Shown here: positions 62,910 to 64,000 of the stretch, one piece after another | How positions within the stretch are numbered: the first letter of the stretch is position 1 | How the letters are laid out: each line of letters begins with the position of its first letter | Source: an uncultured Collinsella sp. | Lineage (GTDB): Bacteria > Actinomycetota > Coriobacteriia > Coriobacteriales > Coriobacteriaceae | Length of the DNA stretch: 64,000 bases | Direction: 5' to 3' | Assembly: GCA_959023295.1 (NCBI GenBank) | Contig: CAUFBM010000002.1 | Coordinates: 62,001-126,000 of the forward strand | Notes under the pieces: model-generated | The model's input: the letters and a program-made list of their open reading frames with translations, nothing else | What the model was told of the DNA's origin: nothing | Database searches by the model: none | Made by a program: the position numbers and the translations under genes

Positions 62910-63872
62910 ATGCACGCAACTGATTTTGGTCGCACCCTCATCGTCGCCAATCCTGCCGCCCAGTCGGGCGCTGCGCGTGAGGTTGCCAAACGCCTGCAGC
63001 GCTTTTTGGATATGACCGCGCGCGCATCCCAGTTTGACCTGGTGCTGACTGAGCGCATGGGACATGCCAAAGAGCTTGCCGCGCAGGCTCAGGGCTATCG
63101 CACCGTTATTGCCCTTGGCGGCGACGGCGTGATTCACGAGGTCGTCAATGGACTCATGACGCAGGAAGAGGCCGTCCGTCCCGCTCTTGCCGTCCTGCCC
63201 GTGGGCTCCGGCAACGATTTTGCCCAAACGCTCGACATCGACGATTTCTCCGGCAAGGATTTTGGCGCACTGCTCACCTGCGAGCTGCAGCGTCAGGACA
63301 TCGGGCGGATTCGCTCATGGAACCCCGCAAGCGGCAGCGGCGAGGCGATCGTCGAGTATTACGACCAGACGCTCTCCGTCGGTATTGATGCCGCCATCGG
63401 CCTTGGCACCGCCGAGCTGCGAAAAAAGACCGGCTTGACGGGCGCTCCGCTCTACACCCTCTCGGGACTTGAGCAGTTTGGCCTACGCTATCGCAACTAC
63501 CCCATGACGGTCAGCTTTGACGGGGCACCCGCCGAGCGCGTGAGGGCAATCATCATGGCGATTCAGCTGGGTCCTACGTATGGCTCGGGCTATCGCATCT
63601 GCCCCGATGCCGACCCCTGTGACGGCACACTCGACGTCTGCTACGCCTGCGGTCCTGTCCCTCGCGCGGTTGCCCTGCCTATGTTCCTCTCGGCCAAAGA
63701 CGGCCACCATACCAAGTTGCCGCCGGTTCGCATGCGCCGATGCCGCCATGCCGAGCTCACCTTTGAGGAGCCCGACTACCCCATCCAAGCCGACGGCGAG
63801 CCCGTTGTCGCCTCGCGCATCGAGGTGGACATCATTCCCGCCGCCCTCGAGGTCTGGCACCCAACCCGCTAA
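62910..63872 (+). CDS. Diacylglycerol kinase-family lipid kinase
   Basis: 320 residues from the ATG at 62910, which has GGGAG eight bases upstream. Motifs: LIVANPAAQSGAA, ALGGDGVIHEVVNGLM, LPVGSGNDFAQTL (nucleotide binding) and the C-terminal DYPIQADGEPVV. Phosphorylates diacylglycerol or related lipids at the membrane (DagK/YegS type). Follows the ClC gene by about 90 bases. Confidence 0.88.
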   Translation: MHATDFGRTLIVANPAAQSGAAREVAKRLQRFLDMTARASQFDLVLTERMGHAKELAAQAQGYRTVIALGGDGVIHEVVNGLMTQEEAVRPALAVLPVGSGNDFAQTLDIDDFSGKDFGALLTCELQRQDIGRIRSWNPASGSGEAIVEYYDQTLSVGIDAAIGLGTAELRKKTGLTGAPLYTLSGLEQFGLRYRNYPMTVSFDGAPAERVRAIIMAIQLGPTYGSGYRICPDADPCDGTLDVCYACGPVPRAVALPMFLSAKDGHHTKLPPVRMRRCRHAELTFEEPDYPIQADGEPVVASRIEVDIIPAALEVWHPTR

Positions 63873-63881
63873 CTACCCCTA

Positions 63882-63948
63882 AGTTGCGGTGAAATAGGGA
63901 ATGTTTATGCAGCTAAAAACGCAAAACAGTCCCTATTTCACCGCAACT
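63882..63948. repeat. Dispersed hairpin of the GCGGTGAAATAG family, copy 3
   Basis: Arms AGTTGCGGTGAAATAGGGA... and complement ending in TTTCACCGCAACT, loop about 20 bases. It lies between convergent genes like copy 2. Confidence 0.85.
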
Positions 63949-63959
63949 TATTGAGAAGA

Positions 63960-64000
63960 TCATTCCTCCCCGCCCAGCTTGCGACGGTTGGCCTTTTTAA
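63960..64000 (-). CDS. Last codons of a minus-strand gene cut by the window edge
   Basis: Ends in ...KKANRRKLGGEE-stop, with the TGA at 63960-63962. Too short to identify. Confidence 0.4.
   Translation of the reverse strand, partial: KKANRRKLGGEE

Overview
The window looks like chromosome from a GC-rich, strictly anaerobic gut actinobacterium of the Coriobacteriia. Collinsella is my best guess. The reasons are: high-GC codon use outside two AT-rich tracts; a full selenocysteine kit; molybdenum and selenium enzymes; double-cubane-cluster reductases; a LoaP-led capsule locus; and short tightly spaced operons with TAATG/ATGA/GTGA stop-start overlaps. The genus is inferred from gene content; nothing in the window proves it.

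Layout. (1) 1-5.7 kb is an AT-rich accessory tract: the 3' end of an unknown gene, an SMC/Rad50-like ATPase overlapping a probable PD-(D/E)XK-like partner, a headless ORF fragment, a nucleoside-deoxyribosyltransferase/TIR-like protein and a wrecked IS256-family transposase. It reads as a small defence-like island. (2) 5.7-19.9 kb is one capsule/exopolysaccharide operon on the minus strand. It is led by a LoaP/NusG-type antiterminator, followed by an initiating sugar transferase, GT4, radical SAM, acyltransferase, two GT2s, a truncated polymerase, an intact polymerase, another GT2, a pyruvyl transferase, a flippase and an FrhB-like protein. The operon is a mosaic: promoter-proximal genes are GC-rich, distal ones AT-rich, and the switch falls inside a deletion chimera near 12.1 kb. 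(3) 20-36.2 kb is housekeeping: thrS, a zinc-ribbon membrane protein, a three-gene GlpABC-like operon, an M24 peptidase, folC, valS, clpX, clpP, tig and tRNA-Leu. (4) 36.3-61.2 kb is dominated by selenium and molybdenum: a molybdenum hydroxylase pair, gdhA, selC-selB-selA, a formate/nitrite channel, tRNA-Gly and tRNA-Pro, brnQ, then cysteine desulfurase-DUF3343-yedF-selD, an activase with two double-cubane reductases, modABC, mogA and moeA. (5) 61.4 kb to the end has a ClC channel, a diacylglycerol-kinase-like gene and the last codons of a minus-strand gene.

How it fits together. ModABC imports molybdate, and MogA/MoeA insert it into molybdopterin. SelD makes selenophosphate, which SelA/SelB/tRNA-Sec use for selenocysteine. 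SelD is itself a selenoprotein here: its reading frame runs through an in-frame TGA at codon 17. YedF, DUF3343 and the desulfurase are the usual markers of the second selenium use, the labile selenium cofactor of molybdenum hydroxylases, and the hydroxylase at 36.4-40.1 kb is of the matching type.

The intergenic DNA is unusually rich in structured repeats: an eight-copy alternating inverted array (22.63-22.94 kb); three dispersed hairpins with a common GCGGTGAAATAG base; two elements with a shared core but unrelated inverted arms; and a 100-bp hairpin element duplicated between the double-cubane reductase genes. These, the AT-rich cassette and the leader-peptide region at 55.5 kb are the parts I find least explained. 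All assignments come from reading the sequence; no database search was run.
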